NCBI GenBank assembly: GCA_948964545.1
Contig: CAREDV010000001.1
Span: 496,001-560,000, forward strand
Length of the DNA stretch: 64,000 nucleotides
Source: an uncultured bacterium
Lineage (GTDB): Bacteria; Cyanobacteriota; Vampirovibrionia; Gastranaerophilales; Gastranaerophilaceae
Direction: 5' to 3'
Part shown: one piece after another, positions 8,371 to 17,082 of the stretch
Position numbering within the stretch: position 1 is the first letter of the stretch
Layout of the letters: each line of letters opens with the position of its first letter
Translations under genes and position numbers: made by a program
Notes under the pieces: model-generated
What the model was told of the DNA's origin: nothing
Seen by the model: the letters and a program-made list of their open reading frames with translations, nothing else
Database searches by the model: none

Positions 8371-9078
8371 TTACCATTCAATAGATGCTTTTGTTGAATT
8401 GTTTTTGGGAATTTCAAAAATAAATTTATTTGAAGTTCCTTGACATTCTAAATAAATTTTACCGTTATGTGCTTCTACAACTTGTTTGGAAAAATACAAT
8501 CCTAGTCCAAAACCTGTTGATGCACCTGAAACATATTTTTCAAAAATATGCTCTTTAATATCATCAGGTATTTCGGGGCTGGTATTTTCGAAACTAAATA
8601 TTATATTATTTTCATTTGTTAATATTGAAATAGTTAAATTGCTGTCTTTGAAAGAATAAGTGATTGAATTATTTAAAAGATTTGAAATTACTCGCCGCAA
8701 TTGTATTGCATCCGCAAAAATTTGTGCACCGCATGGCTTATATATTATATTAAGATTTTTGCTTTCTGCAAATGTTTTTATTTCATTAATACAGTTTTCA
8801 ATTAACTCGTCTACTGAAAATTCTTTTTTAGCTAAATATATAATACAGTTATCAAATTTATAAGAGTTGAGTATTGAAATAAGCATGTTATGCATATAAT
8901 TTGAAGATTCCAAAATAATATTCAATATATCTTTTTGGCTTGAATTTAATTTTCCGAAAGCTCCGTCGGATAACATTTTTAAACTTAATAACTGTGCTTG
9001 TACTGGATTTTTTAAATCATGTGCAAGCGTAGCAAAAAACAATTCTTTTTTATCCAAAGATCGTAAACTTCTTGACAT
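8371..9078 (-). CDS. orphan soluble histidine kinase
   Basis: The 235-aa protein contains only a transmitter: HisKA with His20 in the H-box (LAHDLKNPVQ), then HATPase_c with an N-box (LRRVISNLLNNS) and a G-box (GASTGFGLGLYFSKQVVEAHNG). There is no membrane segment, PAS or HAMP domain. No response regulator lies nearby, so its input must come from a partner protein or a cytoplasmic signal. GAGGTAG lies a few nt before the ATG. It is convergent with the XRE gene, 5 nt away. Confidence 0.88.
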   Translation of the reverse strand: MSRSLRSLDKKELFFATLAHDLKNPVQAQLLSLKMLSDGAFGKLNSSQKDILNIILESSNYMHNMLISILNSYKFDNCIIYLAKKEFSVDELIENCINEIKTFAESKNLNIIYKPCGAQIFADAIQLRRVISNLLNNSITYSFKDSNLTISILTNENNIIFSFENTSPEIPDDIKEHIFEKYVSGASTGFGLGLYFSKQVVEAHNGKIYLECQGTSNKFIFEIPKNNSTKASIEW

Positions 9079-9129
9079 AAATCTACCTCAAAAAGTATTG
9101 TATAATATTTTGCATACTTTGGCAATAGC

Positions 9130-9588
9130 CTATAAGCCTAAACGTTTTTTTACTTTAACTAGATTAACCATATTGTTAAAATATTGAGGACAATAATCGT
9201 ATGGTGTCATTAAAGGAACCATTTTTTTCAGCTCTTTAGAGGCTGTTTCTCTGTCATACATATCATTTACATAAGTAAGTATAAGCATGGTAACAGAATT
9301 TGTTGAAGCATCCAAAAATGGGCAAAAATCTTCGTTTTTGTGTTCTTGTGCATCCTCTTTATTATTTACTAATAAAACTTTACAATCAGTATTACGCTTT
9401 TTTATAAATTTGAATTTACTGAAAGGATTAGCATTATCCACAATCAATCTTGCAATAAGTTCATCATCAGCACAAATATTTTGTTCTTCAAGTGTTGCTT
9501 GAGTTATTCTATAGTTGTATAACCCGTAACCAGCAAGCAATAGTACCAAAACTCCAATTAAAATAAAACACAAATTTTTATAATTCAT
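9130..9588 (-). CDS. single-pass membrane protein of unknown function
   Basis: The 152-aa protein has one N-terminal transmembrane helix (FILIGVLVLLLAGYGLY) and a soluble domain with four Cys that could form disulfides outside the cytoplasm. I recognise no domain. The ATG at 9588 is preferred because the longer upstream frame has an atypical basic, Cys-rich extension. There is no Shine-Dalgarno, but a promoter sits 6 nt from this ATG, implying a leaderless transcript. Confidence 0.6.
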   Translation of the reverse strand: MNYKNLCFILIGVLVLLLAGYGLYNYRITQATLEEQNICADDELIARLIVDNANPFSKFKFIKKRNTDCKVLLVNNKEDAQEHKNEDFCPFLDASTNSVTMLILTYVNDMYDRETASKELKKMVPLMTPYDYCPQYFNNMVNLVKVKKRLGL

Positions 9589-9594
9589 ATTTAT

Positions 9595-9622
9595 ATTATA
9601 AACTATTTTATAAATTTTGCAA
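9595..9622 (-). promoter_or_regulatory. leaderless-type promoter of the 9130-9588 gene
   Basis: Minus strand: TTGCAA, 16 nt, TATAAT, then exactly 6 nt to the ATG at 9588. Initiation would fall at or next to the start codon. Confidence 0.6.
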
Positions 9623-9735
9623 TATTTACATTTATACATAATGTGTATTTTTTGTAAATTTTTTTGGTAACATATAAAAGAAATAGCAAAAAGTTTTTTG
9701 TTTACTTTTTTTAATAGCGGAAAAGGATTTACAAA

Positions 9736-10593
9736 TTGCAAAATACTTTAACTCGTAATGAAATTAAAAATACAAAATGTTTTCTTCAATCTGAAACTAA
9801 CCTATGTTTTTACATAGAAAAAAGATTAAAACAGATTTTCTCAGATGAATTAAATTCATCTTTTTCAATATTTCGTAAAGTTAAACCATCGGCTATACAT
9901 AAAATGGCGCTTTTTTTATCAGGTGCAGTTAATAGATCTTGTTCAATAGGCATTGCAGGGGAAACTGCGAGCGGTAAATCTACAATTGCATATGATATTA
10001 TAGATACAGTTGAAAAGTTTGCAAATGAGTATGCTATACAAGATGCTATTACCAGAATTAATACTGATGATTATTATTATGATCGTTCGGAAATGGTAAA
10101 GCGGGCAGGAAGTTTTGCTGAATTTGCAAAGCATTATGATTTAGATGTTCCAGAAGCTCTTGAGCTTGAATTGATGAAAAATCATATCAAAACACTTGTA
10201 TACGGCGAGGCTGTATATTTACCTGAATATGACATGTCTGGAACTGCAAAAAGAACTGATAATGTTAAACTTGCAAGACCATCACGGATTATTATATCAG
10301 AAGGATTGTTTACATTAACTGAAAAAGTAGTTGATGCATTTGATTTTAAAATATATGTGGATGTTTCAACTCAAGCGCAGAAAGAAAGATTTTATAAAAG
10401 AGCAGAAGAACGCGGACTTGGAGATTCTGCGGATGAAGTTTACAATAATGCCTCAAGTAAAGCAATAACACATATTCATCCTACAGCAATGAAAGCAGAT
10501 ATAATTTTATCAGGCGAAGCGGACAGAACTGCCTACAGAAGATTTATCAACCGAATACTTGCCCTGGTTGAAGAAATACATTATAATAAGTAA
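9736..10593 (+). CDS. uridine kinase/phosphoribulokinase-family P-loop kinase
   Basis: The 285-aa protein has a Walker A motif GETASGKST at residues 75-83, an acidic NTDDYYYDR segment like the substrate loop of uridine kinases, YLPEYDMSGTAKR, and a Walker-B-like strand RIIISEGLF. The C-terminal lid is Arg-rich (AQKERFYKRAEERG). Uridine kinases are about 210 aa; this one has an extra 60-residue N-terminal region, so the substrate could differ. The start is a TTG with AAAAGGA upstream; the next ATG would remove residues 1-56. The next gene follows after 19 nt. Confidence 0.75.
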   Translation: MQNTLTRNEIKNTKCFLQSETNLCFYIEKRLKQIFSDELNSSFSIFRKVKPSAIHKMALFLSGAVNRSCSIGIAGETASGKSTIAYDIIDTVEKFANEYAIQDAITRINTDDYYYDRSEMVKRAGSFAEFAKHYDLDVPEALELELMKNHIKTLVYGEAVYLPEYDMSGTAKRTDNVKLARPSRIIISEGLFTLTEKVVDAFDFKIYVDVSTQAQKERFYKRAEERGLGDSADEVYNNASSKAITHIHPTAMKADIILSGEADRTAYRRFINRILALVEEIHYNK

Positions 10594-10612
10594 CAGACTT
10601 GGAGAAAAGAAA

Positions 10613-11632
10613 TTGCGAATAACAGCACCCTATAATACAGGCGCGCGTTTACCGATGTTTACGGGCGAAAATAATAAGAAAGACAAAAAATATACAGACC
10701 CTTTAATGAATTGGCCTGTACGCGGGCTTGCATATACTAATGAACTTGGTGCTGCATTAAGTGAAATTGCGCCAAAGCTTGGGGTTTTATTGTGGTTTCC
10801 TGCAATGCTTTATTTTGGCGCTGATATTTATGATAAATATAAGAATGAGAAAACTTCTTATGATCCTAACGCTCAAAGAGGAACAGAGCAGGCAATATTC
10901 CAGCTTCTTGCAAGTGTAGCTTTGCCGACAGCTGCTGTAATTGCAGGTCAAAAGACAGCATCTGTTATGGGTTCAATGGGTAAAACAGGACTTACGCTGC
11001 AAACTCAGGAAGAAGTTATTAATTTTATGAATGAGTTTAACAGCAGAAGACATCTAGGTAAATTTGTGAATAAAAGACAACAGTTTAAAGACCATTTTGT
11101 AGAATCTTTTACTACAAAACGCGAAAAATTAATTCGTGAACATAAAATTAAAAATCCGTTGAAATTTATTGCAGATACTATTTTTACATCGCGTCATCCC
11201 GAAGCTATTGCAATGTCACAAAAAGACAAGGTTTTAAAATTTGCCGATAAAAATATTGATTCAATGTTTAGTATGTATGATGAATTAATGGCAGGCAGAA
11301 GACCTAAGGAATTTTCTGATAAAATGTGGAAAAAGTTTAATAAATTAAAGGACAAATATGCTAAAGATCCTGATTATAAAACAACATATTTAAGAGATGC
11401 TTCAGAGGACATTATCAAGAAATTCCAAAAAAGCAAGATGACTAAATCTAAAATGTTAAAAACATTAGGCGGTTTTGTTGCGCTCGGAATTGCAATCAAG
11501 CCTATTGACCATTTTGTAGAAAAAGTTGTTATTAAAAAGGTTGTTGAACCAAATCTAAGCAATGTGTTCAATAAAAATGAACAACAAAAAGATGCTTTGA
11601 AAACACAAAGAAGAATTGAATTAAATTCTTAA
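10613..11632 (+). CDS. unrecognised membrane-associated protein
   Basis: The start is a TTG at 10613 with GGAG 8 nt upstream; the longer frame overlapping the kinase gene lacks this. The 339-aa protein has hydrophobic segments near residues 58-75 (LGVLLWFPAMLYFGADIY) and 100-120, a long Lys-rich helical middle, and a last hydrophobic segment near 295-315. No family is recognised. The general plan (short N-terminal tail, membrane helices, basic helical body) recurs in the genes at 14623, 32891 and 59531. It is probably co-transcribed with the kinase. Confidence 0.65.
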   Translation: MRITAPYNTGARLPMFTGENNKKDKKYTDPLMNWPVRGLAYTNELGAALSEIAPKLGVLLWFPAMLYFGADIYDKYKNEKTSYDPNAQRGTEQAIFQLLASVALPTAAVIAGQKTASVMGSMGKTGLTLQTQEEVINFMNEFNSRRHLGKFVNKRQQFKDHFVESFTTKREKLIREHKIKNPLKFIADTIFTSRHPEAIAMSQKDKVLKFADKNIDSMFSMYDELMAGRRPKEFSDKMWKKFNKLKDKYAKDPDYKTTYLRDASEDIIKKFQKSKMTKSKMLKTLGGFVALGIAIKPIDHFVEKVVIKKVVEPNLSNVFNKNEQQKDALKTQRRIELNS

Positions 11633-12054
11633 ACTCTGATTTTTACAACTACTTTTTTAACCTGCTGACCGTTTCCCATTTGAGGTCTATGAGCTTCATG
11701 CGGATAAATCAAGGCAAATTTGTAAGGCTCAAGCTGTAATGTGTCGGGTGTTTTTTCTGGAGTTTCAAAAAACATTACATCCCTTTTTTCATCGTACGCT
11801 TCATTGATTTTTAAACTGTCCACAGAGATGTAGTCGAGTTCTTCAAAACCCTCAAGAAGCATTTGAATATCAATATATTTTTTATGTGCTTCAAATTTAC
11901 AATCCTGTTTTGTGTTGTAAATATCAATGTTGGCAAAATTTTTATCATCGATTTCATAATGACCAATATCAGAAGGCGGATTCATAAGAAAATTCAGAAC
12001 TGTTTCTGGTACTAAATTGTAATTTTTTAGGTTTTTAATGTTGTCAGTTATCAT
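11629..12054 (-). CDS. YhcH/YjgK/YiaL family protein (DUF386)
   Basis: The 141-aa protein matches the YhcH/EbgC beta-barrel family, with KFEAHKKYIDIQMLLEG and LIYPHEAHRPQM carrying the conserved metal-binding His and Glu. Members are sugar anomerases or lyase-like enzymes; E. coli YhcH (NanQ) acts on sialic acid. A nanE/ROK pair at 50.7-52.3 kb makes a similar role plausible, but the gene is not adjacent. Its ATG overlaps the stop of the transketolase half (ATGA), so the two are translationally coupled. The last 4 nt overlap the convergent gene ending at 11632. Confidence 0.85.
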   Translation of the reverse strand: MITDNIKNLKNYNLVPETVLNFLMNPPSDIGHYEIDDKNFANIDIYNTKQDCKFEAHKKYIDIQMLLEGFEELDYISVDSLKINEAYDEKRDVMFFETPEKTPDTLQLEPYKFALIYPHEAHRPQMGNGQQVKKVVVKIRV

Positions 12055-12872
12055 AATTCTGCGTATGCTCTTTCAAAATCTTCTTTGTTAGGTGCTTTTC
12101 CGTGCCAGCCTGCATTATTTTCCATAAATGATACGCCTTTGCCTTTTATTGTATTTGCAATAATTGCAATCGGTTTGTCATGCTGTTTTGCTTTTTCTAT
12201 TGCATCATATATTGCGTGGATATCGTGTCCGTCAATTTCTATGACATCCCAGTTAAAAGATTTAATTTTTTCTGACAGATTATCAAGAGATTTTACGTTT
12301 TCTGTACAACCATCAATTTGTAGTCTGTTTCTATCGATTATTGCAACTATATTATTAAGGTTTTCGTGTGCTCCATGCATAAATGCTTCCCAAACGCTTC
12401 CCTCTTGAAGTTCTCCGTCACCCATAAGACAGAATACGTGAGCGGGATTTTTGTCTAATCTTAGTGCCATTGCAATTCCGCATGCTATCGATAAGCCTTG
12501 TCCTAAAGAGCCTGTTGCAACGTCAATTCCTGGACAGATTGGAACGGGATGCCCCTGAAGTCTTGAACCGAAAAGACGGAATGTCATAAGTTCTTCTTTT
12601 GGGAAAAATCCTAATTGTGCAAGTACACAATAAAGAATTGAAGAAGCATGCCCTTTGGAAAGTACAAATCTGTCACGGTTTTGAAACTCTTTATCTTTAG
12701 TCCATTTCGGGCAGGTTTTCATGCATTTGTGATAAAGCACGGTCATAATCTCTGTAGATGAAAGTGCTCCTCCGATGTGGCCAGATTGAGCGTTATAGAC
12801 CATTTTCAAAATATTTTTTCTGCTTTCTTTGCATAATTCTTGTAATTTTTCAACTTCAATATCTGTTAGCAT
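12051..12872 (-). CDS. transketolase N-terminal (TPP-binding) subunit
   Basis: The 273-aa protein covers only the TPP-binding half of transketolase: SGHIGGALSS, LSKGHASSILY, GSLGQGLSIACG, and the TPP motif GDGELQEGSVWEA at 151-163. In split transketolases the pyrimidine-binding half is usually the next gene, but downstream here is YhcH. The partner must be elsewhere, or the enzyme has a specialised role. GGAG lies before the ATG. It abuts the WecG-like gene at 12873, so it is likely part of one transcript with it. Confidence 0.88.
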   Translation of the reverse strand: MLTDIEVEKLQELCKESRKNILKMVYNAQSGHIGGALSSTEIMTVLYHKCMKTCPKWTKDKEFQNRDRFVLSKGHASSILYCVLAQLGFFPKEELMTFRLFGSRLQGHPVPICPGIDVATGSLGQGLSIACGIAMALRLDKNPAHVFCLMGDGELQEGSVWEAFMHGAHENLNNIVAIIDRNRLQIDGCTENVKSLDNLSEKIKSFNWDVIEIDGHDIHAIYDAIEKAKQHDKPIAIIANTIKGKGVSFMENNAGWHGKAPNKEDFERAYAEL

Positions 12873-13562
12873 TTAAACTCCTTTTGGAATAAACCTTTCA
12901 CGTAAAACTCTCAACATAAATAAAGGCAATGTTGGGAAAATTCTTTTAAACCTCTGCGGTTCTTTAATAGTTCTATAAAGCCATTCAAGCCCTAATTTCT
13001 GCCAAATTTCGGGAGCTCTTTCAACCTGCCCCGACCAAACGTCAAAACTTCCGCCAACACCAATAAATAATGCTTCAGGCAGTAATTTTTTAGCTTCAAT
13101 AATGAATAATTCCTGTTTTGGCGAACCGAGTGCACATAGCACAAGGCGGGGATTACTTTGCTTTAATTCTTCTAAAACTCTTTCATCATCTTTAAAATAA
13201 CCGTCTTGAGCATAAACAATATTTAAATCTTCAAATTCTTTTTTAAGGTTTTCGCAAGCTAAGGTATTAACTTCGAGTTTTGCTCCGATTAAAGCTGCTG
13301 ATTTGCATTCTTGAAGCATTCTGTGGGCAAATTGAATTCCTGGGATTCTTTTAACATTGTGTCCTGAAATACGCAGACCAATTTCAACCCCAATCCCGTC
13401 AGGGATTACAAGCTCTGCTGAATTTACTATTTCTTTCATATCAGGATTCGACATCATTTCAGGGTTAATCGTAACAACCTGTCCTGATATGTTTTTTGCG
13501 TATTCAACAGCGCTTTCAAAATCGTATGTATCTATTTTAAACCCTAATAATTCTGCTCTCAT
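12873..13562 (-). CDS. WecG/TagA/CpsF-family glycosyltransferase
   Basis: The 229-aa protein has the GT26 signatures: NPEMM near residue 33, VIPDGIGVEIG, RIPGIQF, and SPKQELFI with GVGGSFDVWSG and RAPEIWQKLGLEWLYR. These enzymes add N-acetylmannosamine or related sugars to lipid-linked intermediates of surface polysaccharides. There is no Shine-Dalgarno; a promoter lies 6 nt before the ATG. The gene directly precedes the transketolase half with no gap. Confidence 0.92.
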   Translation of the reverse strand: MRAELLGFKIDTYDFESAVEYAKNISGQVVTINPEMMSNPDMKEIVNSAELVIPDGIGVEIGLRISGHNVKRIPGIQFAHRMLQECKSAALIGAKLEVNTLACENLKKEFEDLNIVYAQDGYFKDDERVLEELKQSNPRLVLCALGSPKQELFIIEAKKLLPEALFIGVGGSFDVWSGQVERAPEIWQKLGLEWLYRTIKEPQRFKRIFPTLPLFMLRVLRERFIPKGV

Positions 13563-13568
13563 AAGTGT

Positions 13569-13597
13569 ATTATAATTTTAATCCGTTAAATTTGCAA
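13569..13597 (-). promoter_or_regulatory. leaderless-type promoter of the WecG-like gene
   Basis: Minus strand: TTGCAA, 17 nt, TATAAT, 6 nt, ATG. It lies in the last codons of the upstream dGTPase gene, so the WecG-like/transketolase/YhcH unit has its own promoter. Confidence 0.65.
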
Positions 13598-14591
13598 GTT
13601 TGAAAAGATAATCTTCTCTTGCGCCTGTCTGCAATCCTTTCGGGATAAAGTTTTCTTTAAATTTTTCAACCGCATATCTGTCAGTCATTCCTGAAATATA
13701 ATCTGTTACGATACGTTCGATTTTACTTTCTTCACAGACTGGTTTTAACATATCGCAGTATAAAAAGAATAATTCTTTTATAACGTTTTTCGCCTTTTTC
13801 TCTTCAAGTTTTGCAGGAGAATCAATATAGACATTTTCAAACATCCATTCTCTTAGTTTTGTTGTGTAATGCCAGGCTTCTTCGCTCATAGCAACATGTG
13901 GTTTGCCTATTGAATTATTTATAATCTCGTTAATCATTTTATTTAACCGTATGGTTTGTACAGATGAAAAATAATCTATGCAGTCTTTAGGCAGGTCGCT
14001 TTCTGAAATTATTCCTGCACGGATTGAATCCTCAATGTCATGGTTTATATATGCAATTTTATCCGCAAGTTGAACGATTTGTGCTTCGGGAGTTTTTGGC
14101 TCATACCCCCATGTATGCGTTAAAATTCCGTCAATAGTTTCTGCACAAAGGTTCAAATCTTCTAAAACCTCTACAACTCTTACGCTTTGAATATTATGAT
14201 GAAATCCGCCTTTGACAAGTTCATTCAAAACTCCCTCGCCGCAATGTCCGAAAGGTGTATGTCCTAAGTCGTGTCCGAGAGCAATAGCTTCAGTCAAATC
14301 CTCATTCATATCCAATGCACGCGCAATTGTTCTTGCAATCTGTGAAACCTCAAGAGTATGAGTTAAACGTGTTCTGAAATGGTCATCGAATGGCGATAAA
14401 AAAACTTGAGTTTTATGTTTCAAACGTCTGAAAGCCTTTGAATGCAATATCTTATCCCTATCGCGCTGAAATTCCGTTCTCATATCGCAGGGAGTTATTT
14501 CTTTTTTTCTGCCTTTTGTAAATCTGCTTTTTGTTGCAAATTCTGATAAATTATCAATTTCTCTTTGTTCTAATTTCTCTTTAATATTCAT
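13578..14591 (-). CDS. dgt: dGTPase-like HD-domain triphosphohydrolase
   Basis: The 337-aa protein matches the shorter type of deoxyguanosine triphosphate triphosphohydrolase. These cleave dGTP to deoxyguanosine and tripolyphosphate and are involved in dNTP balance. Metal and catalytic residues are present: His78 in RLTHTLEVS, His107-Asp108 in LGHDLGHTPFGH, and a later Asp in LADKIAYINHD. The N-terminal segment SKAFRRLKHKTQVF is also typical. There is no Shine-Dalgarno; a TAAAAT hexamer sits 6 nt before the ATG. Confidence 0.92.
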   Translation of the reverse strand: MNIKEKLEQREIDNLSEFATKSRFTKGRKKEITPCDMRTEFQRDRDKILHSKAFRRLKHKTQVFLSPFDDHFRTRLTHTLEVSQIARTIARALDMNEDLTEAIALGHDLGHTPFGHCGEGVLNELVKGGFHHNIQSVRVVEVLEDLNLCAETIDGILTHTWGYEPKTPEAQIVQLADKIAYINHDIEDSIRAGIISESDLPKDCIDYFSSVQTIRLNKMINEIINNSIGKPHVAMSEEAWHYTTKLREWMFENVYIDSPAKLEEKKAKNVIKELFFLYCDMLKPVCEESKIERIVTDYISGMTDRYAVEKFKENFIPKGLQTGAREDYLFKLANLTD

Positions 14592-14597
14592 ATCTGA

Positions 14598-14626
14598 ATT
14601 TTAACAGAAAAGAAATAAATTGTTAT
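14598..14626 (-). promoter_or_regulatory. leaderless-type promoter of dgt
   Basis: Minus strand: ATAACA, 17 nt, TAAAAT, 6 nt, ATG. The -35 matches TTGACA at four of six positions. Confidence 0.5.
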
Positions 14627-15921
14627 ACTTTATCCGATTGAGCTTTTTTATTGTGGAAAGATACATCAAATGCATACTGTTTGCGGATGTCATCAGCAAC
14701 AACACCTATTTTGTTTATTACCCAGCCCGATAAAAGACCGAAAATTAGCGCCTTTCCGCCTGCAATAAGTTTTGCACTGCAGTAAAGTGAAGTTGCAATA
14801 GCGCCGACTGCCGGGATTCCGTATTTTAATGATGCAGAAATTCTTTCATCCTTGTCTTTTGATTTTCCGACAAACCATGCGGCGGCACCGCCTGCACCAA
14901 GGATTGAGATTACATCGGTCGGGGCTGCACCGAGTTTTAAGTCGCGGTATTTATCAAAGTATTTGTTTGTTTCAGTATTAATAGATTTTTTAAGTGATTT
15001 AATCGCTTTTTTAGTCTGTTTTTCTATTTGTAGATATTCTTTTTCAGGTAAGATTTCTTTGTAAAGTTTTAAGATTTCATCCAATCCTTCTTGTGAATTT
15101 TTGGCAAGAAGGGTTGTTTCATTAAGCATTTTAGTTTTATACGGATGCAGGTAGTCTTCGGCAATATATGAACTGTACATGTTTTTTGAACGGAAGTTTT
15201 TTACATCGCTTAAACTTGCATTCCAGAAGTTGTCGAACAATCCTTCTGATGCTCTGTTCATATCTTGCAAACGTGCGTTTCTTGCGTTTGTGCCAAAGCC
15301 CTGTTCAAGACCTGTATTTACGGAACTCATTCTTGTTCTTATTTGATTAATCGCTTCCTGAATACGCGGATTATTAGGATTTTCACGTAAAAGCTGTTCA
15401 TTTAACGATACCATTTGGTCGTTAAGACCTGCAAAACGTTGGTGTGTTTTGGCGTAAGATGTATTTACGGTGTGTCTGCTTATTTTATCAAAAATTCTTG
15501 TAATTCCCTCATGAATTCTGCGTGTGAATTTGCGTTCGCCTTTTTTGCCAAACATTAAACGTTGAAGTGCAACATCTTTCAATGTCGTAAAGTTGTTTAT
15601 ACTTTCAAAACGGTTGCGGAAAGTTGTGATTTTTTTCAAGGCAAACTTGTAGAAGTGATTTAATTTGCCGTCTTTCTGTAATTTCTTTTCAAGTGAAACT
15701 TTCCACTTGTTCAAAACTTTGGTAAACGATTTTGACATTACGCCTTTCATTAGTGCAAGTACGCCAAAACCTGCACCCAGTGCGTATAATACAATTTTCT
15801 TACCTGAAGCTTTCTTCTCATTTTGCTGTTGAGGTGGCGGCACAATAATATAGCCGTTTTGCGGCTGTTTAAAATCGCGAAATACGCGCATAGAATTATT
15901 ACTGCCTACCTGATTAATCAT
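14623..15921 (-). CDS. unrecognised membrane-associated protein with long helical body
   Basis: The 432-aa protein starts MINQVGSNNSMRVFRDF and has a Pro/Gln-rich stretch (VPPPQQQ). One hydrophobic helix lies near residues 45-62 (IVLYALGAGFGVLALMKGV). A roughly 270-residue basic helical region follows, then hydrophobic segments near 335-355 and 375-410. There is no signal peptide or known domain. The plan resembles the genes at 10613, 32891 and 59531. It stands between dgt and lpxB with a small gap on each side. Confidence 0.65.
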   Translation of the reverse strand: MINQVGSNNSMRVFRDFKQPQNGYIIVPPPQQQNEKKASGKKIVLYALGAGFGVLALMKGVMSKSFTKVLNKWKVSLEKKLQKDGKLNHFYKFALKKITTFRNRFESINNFTTLKDVALQRLMFGKKGERKFTRRIHEGITRIFDKISRHTVNTSYAKTHQRFAGLNDQMVSLNEQLLRENPNNPRIQEAINQIRTRMSSVNTGLEQGFGTNARNARLQDMNRASEGLFDNFWNASLSDVKNFRSKNMYSSYIAEDYLHPYKTKMLNETTLLAKNSQEGLDEILKLYKEILPEKEYLQIEKQTKKAIKSLKKSINTETNKYFDKYRDLKLGAAPTDVISILGAGGAAAWFVGKSKDKDERISASLKYGIPAVGAIATSLYCSAKLIAGGKALIFGLLSGWVINKIGVVADDIRKQYAFDVSFHNKKAQSDKV

Positions 15922-15960
15922 TACATATATATAAACACAAAAACGGCGTTATATTTGACT

Positions 15961-17082
15961 TTATTGTAAAGCTTTGTAAACTTCATCAGCAGCTTCTTTA
16001 GAAGAAATTTTATCTGACAATAAACTTTTAACTTCGCCTAACTGAGAAATATTGTTATTTCTGTAATCGTTGTCGTATAACAAGCGTTCTATTTCGTGGG
16101 AAATCTTTGTGACATTTACATCGCCTTGAATTATTTCAGGCACAATTGATTTATCTGCAATAATATTTGGCAAAGATACACGTTTGATGCATCTTACAAG
16201 AAGATATATAAAGTAAAATAACCATGGCCCGCGATATGCTATAATCATGGGAGTCTGGTATAGGCAGGCTTCCAATGCAACTGTCCCTGATGCAAGAATT
16301 AGAGCATCAGAAACACTAAGTAATGCCTGATTTTCACCTTTAATAACTTTAAAATCAGTGTGTTTCAAAAATTTATTATAAACTTCGTCTGATAAATTAG
16401 GTGCGTGTGATACACAGAATTGTAATTCTGGATGTTTTTTCTGCAAAAAGTTGGCTGTTTTGATAAAAATATTCATCAAATATTTCAATTCAAACACTCT
16501 TGAACCTGGAAAAATAGATACAAGTTTTTTGTTTTTATCAAATCCATGTTTTTCAAAAAAATCATTTCTGCCAGCTTTTTCAGATAATTGTGATATAAGC
16601 GGGTGACCACAGTATCGGCATTTTATACCGTAACTTTCGTATAAAGGTTTTTCAAATGGAAAAATACAAAGAACTTCATCAACATTTTTTTTGATTTTTT
16701 TGATACGTCCTTTTCTGCTTGCCCAAACCTGCGGCGGAATATAATATAAAACCTTAATTCCTGCTTTTTTCAAAAAACCAGCAATTCTTATGTTAAATCC
16801 ACCGTAATCAATTAATAGAACTGCATCAGGTTTAAAATCATTGACTAAATAATCAACAAGACGTTTTCCAAGCATTATATGATTAATAATTATTTGAGGT
16901 GAAAGTCCGACAGACGACATTTTTGAGTGGTTTTCAAAAAGCTTTACACCAGCTTTAAGCATGTTTTCACCGCCAATACCCTCAATTATTATATCGGAAT
17001 CCAAATTCTGCAACGCTTGAATAACATGCGATGCGTGAATGTCTCCAGAGTATTCTCCTGTTACAATAAATAATTTCTTCAT
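15961..17082 (-). CDS. lpxB: lipid-A-disaccharide synthase
   Basis: LpxB joins UDP-2,3-diacylglucosamine and lipid X to make the lipid A disaccharide. The 373-aa protein has the family landmarks: TGEYSGDIHASHVI at 7-20, GIGGENMLKAG, LIDYGGFNIRIA, YYIPPQVWASRKGRIK, IFPFEKPLY, and the C-terminal ASGTVALEACLYQTPMI. The start overlaps the lpxI stop by 4 nt (ATGA), so the two consecutive lipid A enzymes are coupled. Confidence 0.96.
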   Translation of the reverse strand: MKKLFIVTGEYSGDIHASHVIQALQNLDSDIIIEGIGGENMLKAGVKLFENHSKMSSVGLSPQIIINHIMLGKRLVDYLVNDFKPDAVLLIDYGGFNIRIAGFLKKAGIKVLYYIPPQVWASRKGRIKKIKKNVDEVLCIFPFEKPLYESYGIKCRYCGHPLISQLSEKAGRNDFFEKHGFDKNKKLVSIFPGSRVFELKYLMNIFIKTANFLQKKHPELQFCVSHAPNLSDEVYNKFLKHTDFKVIKGENQALLSVSDALILASGTVALEACLYQTPMIIAYRGPWLFYFIYLLVRCIKRVSLPNIIADKSIVPEIIQGDVNVTKISHEIERLLYDNDYRNNNISQLGEVKSLLSDKISSKEAADEVYKALQ

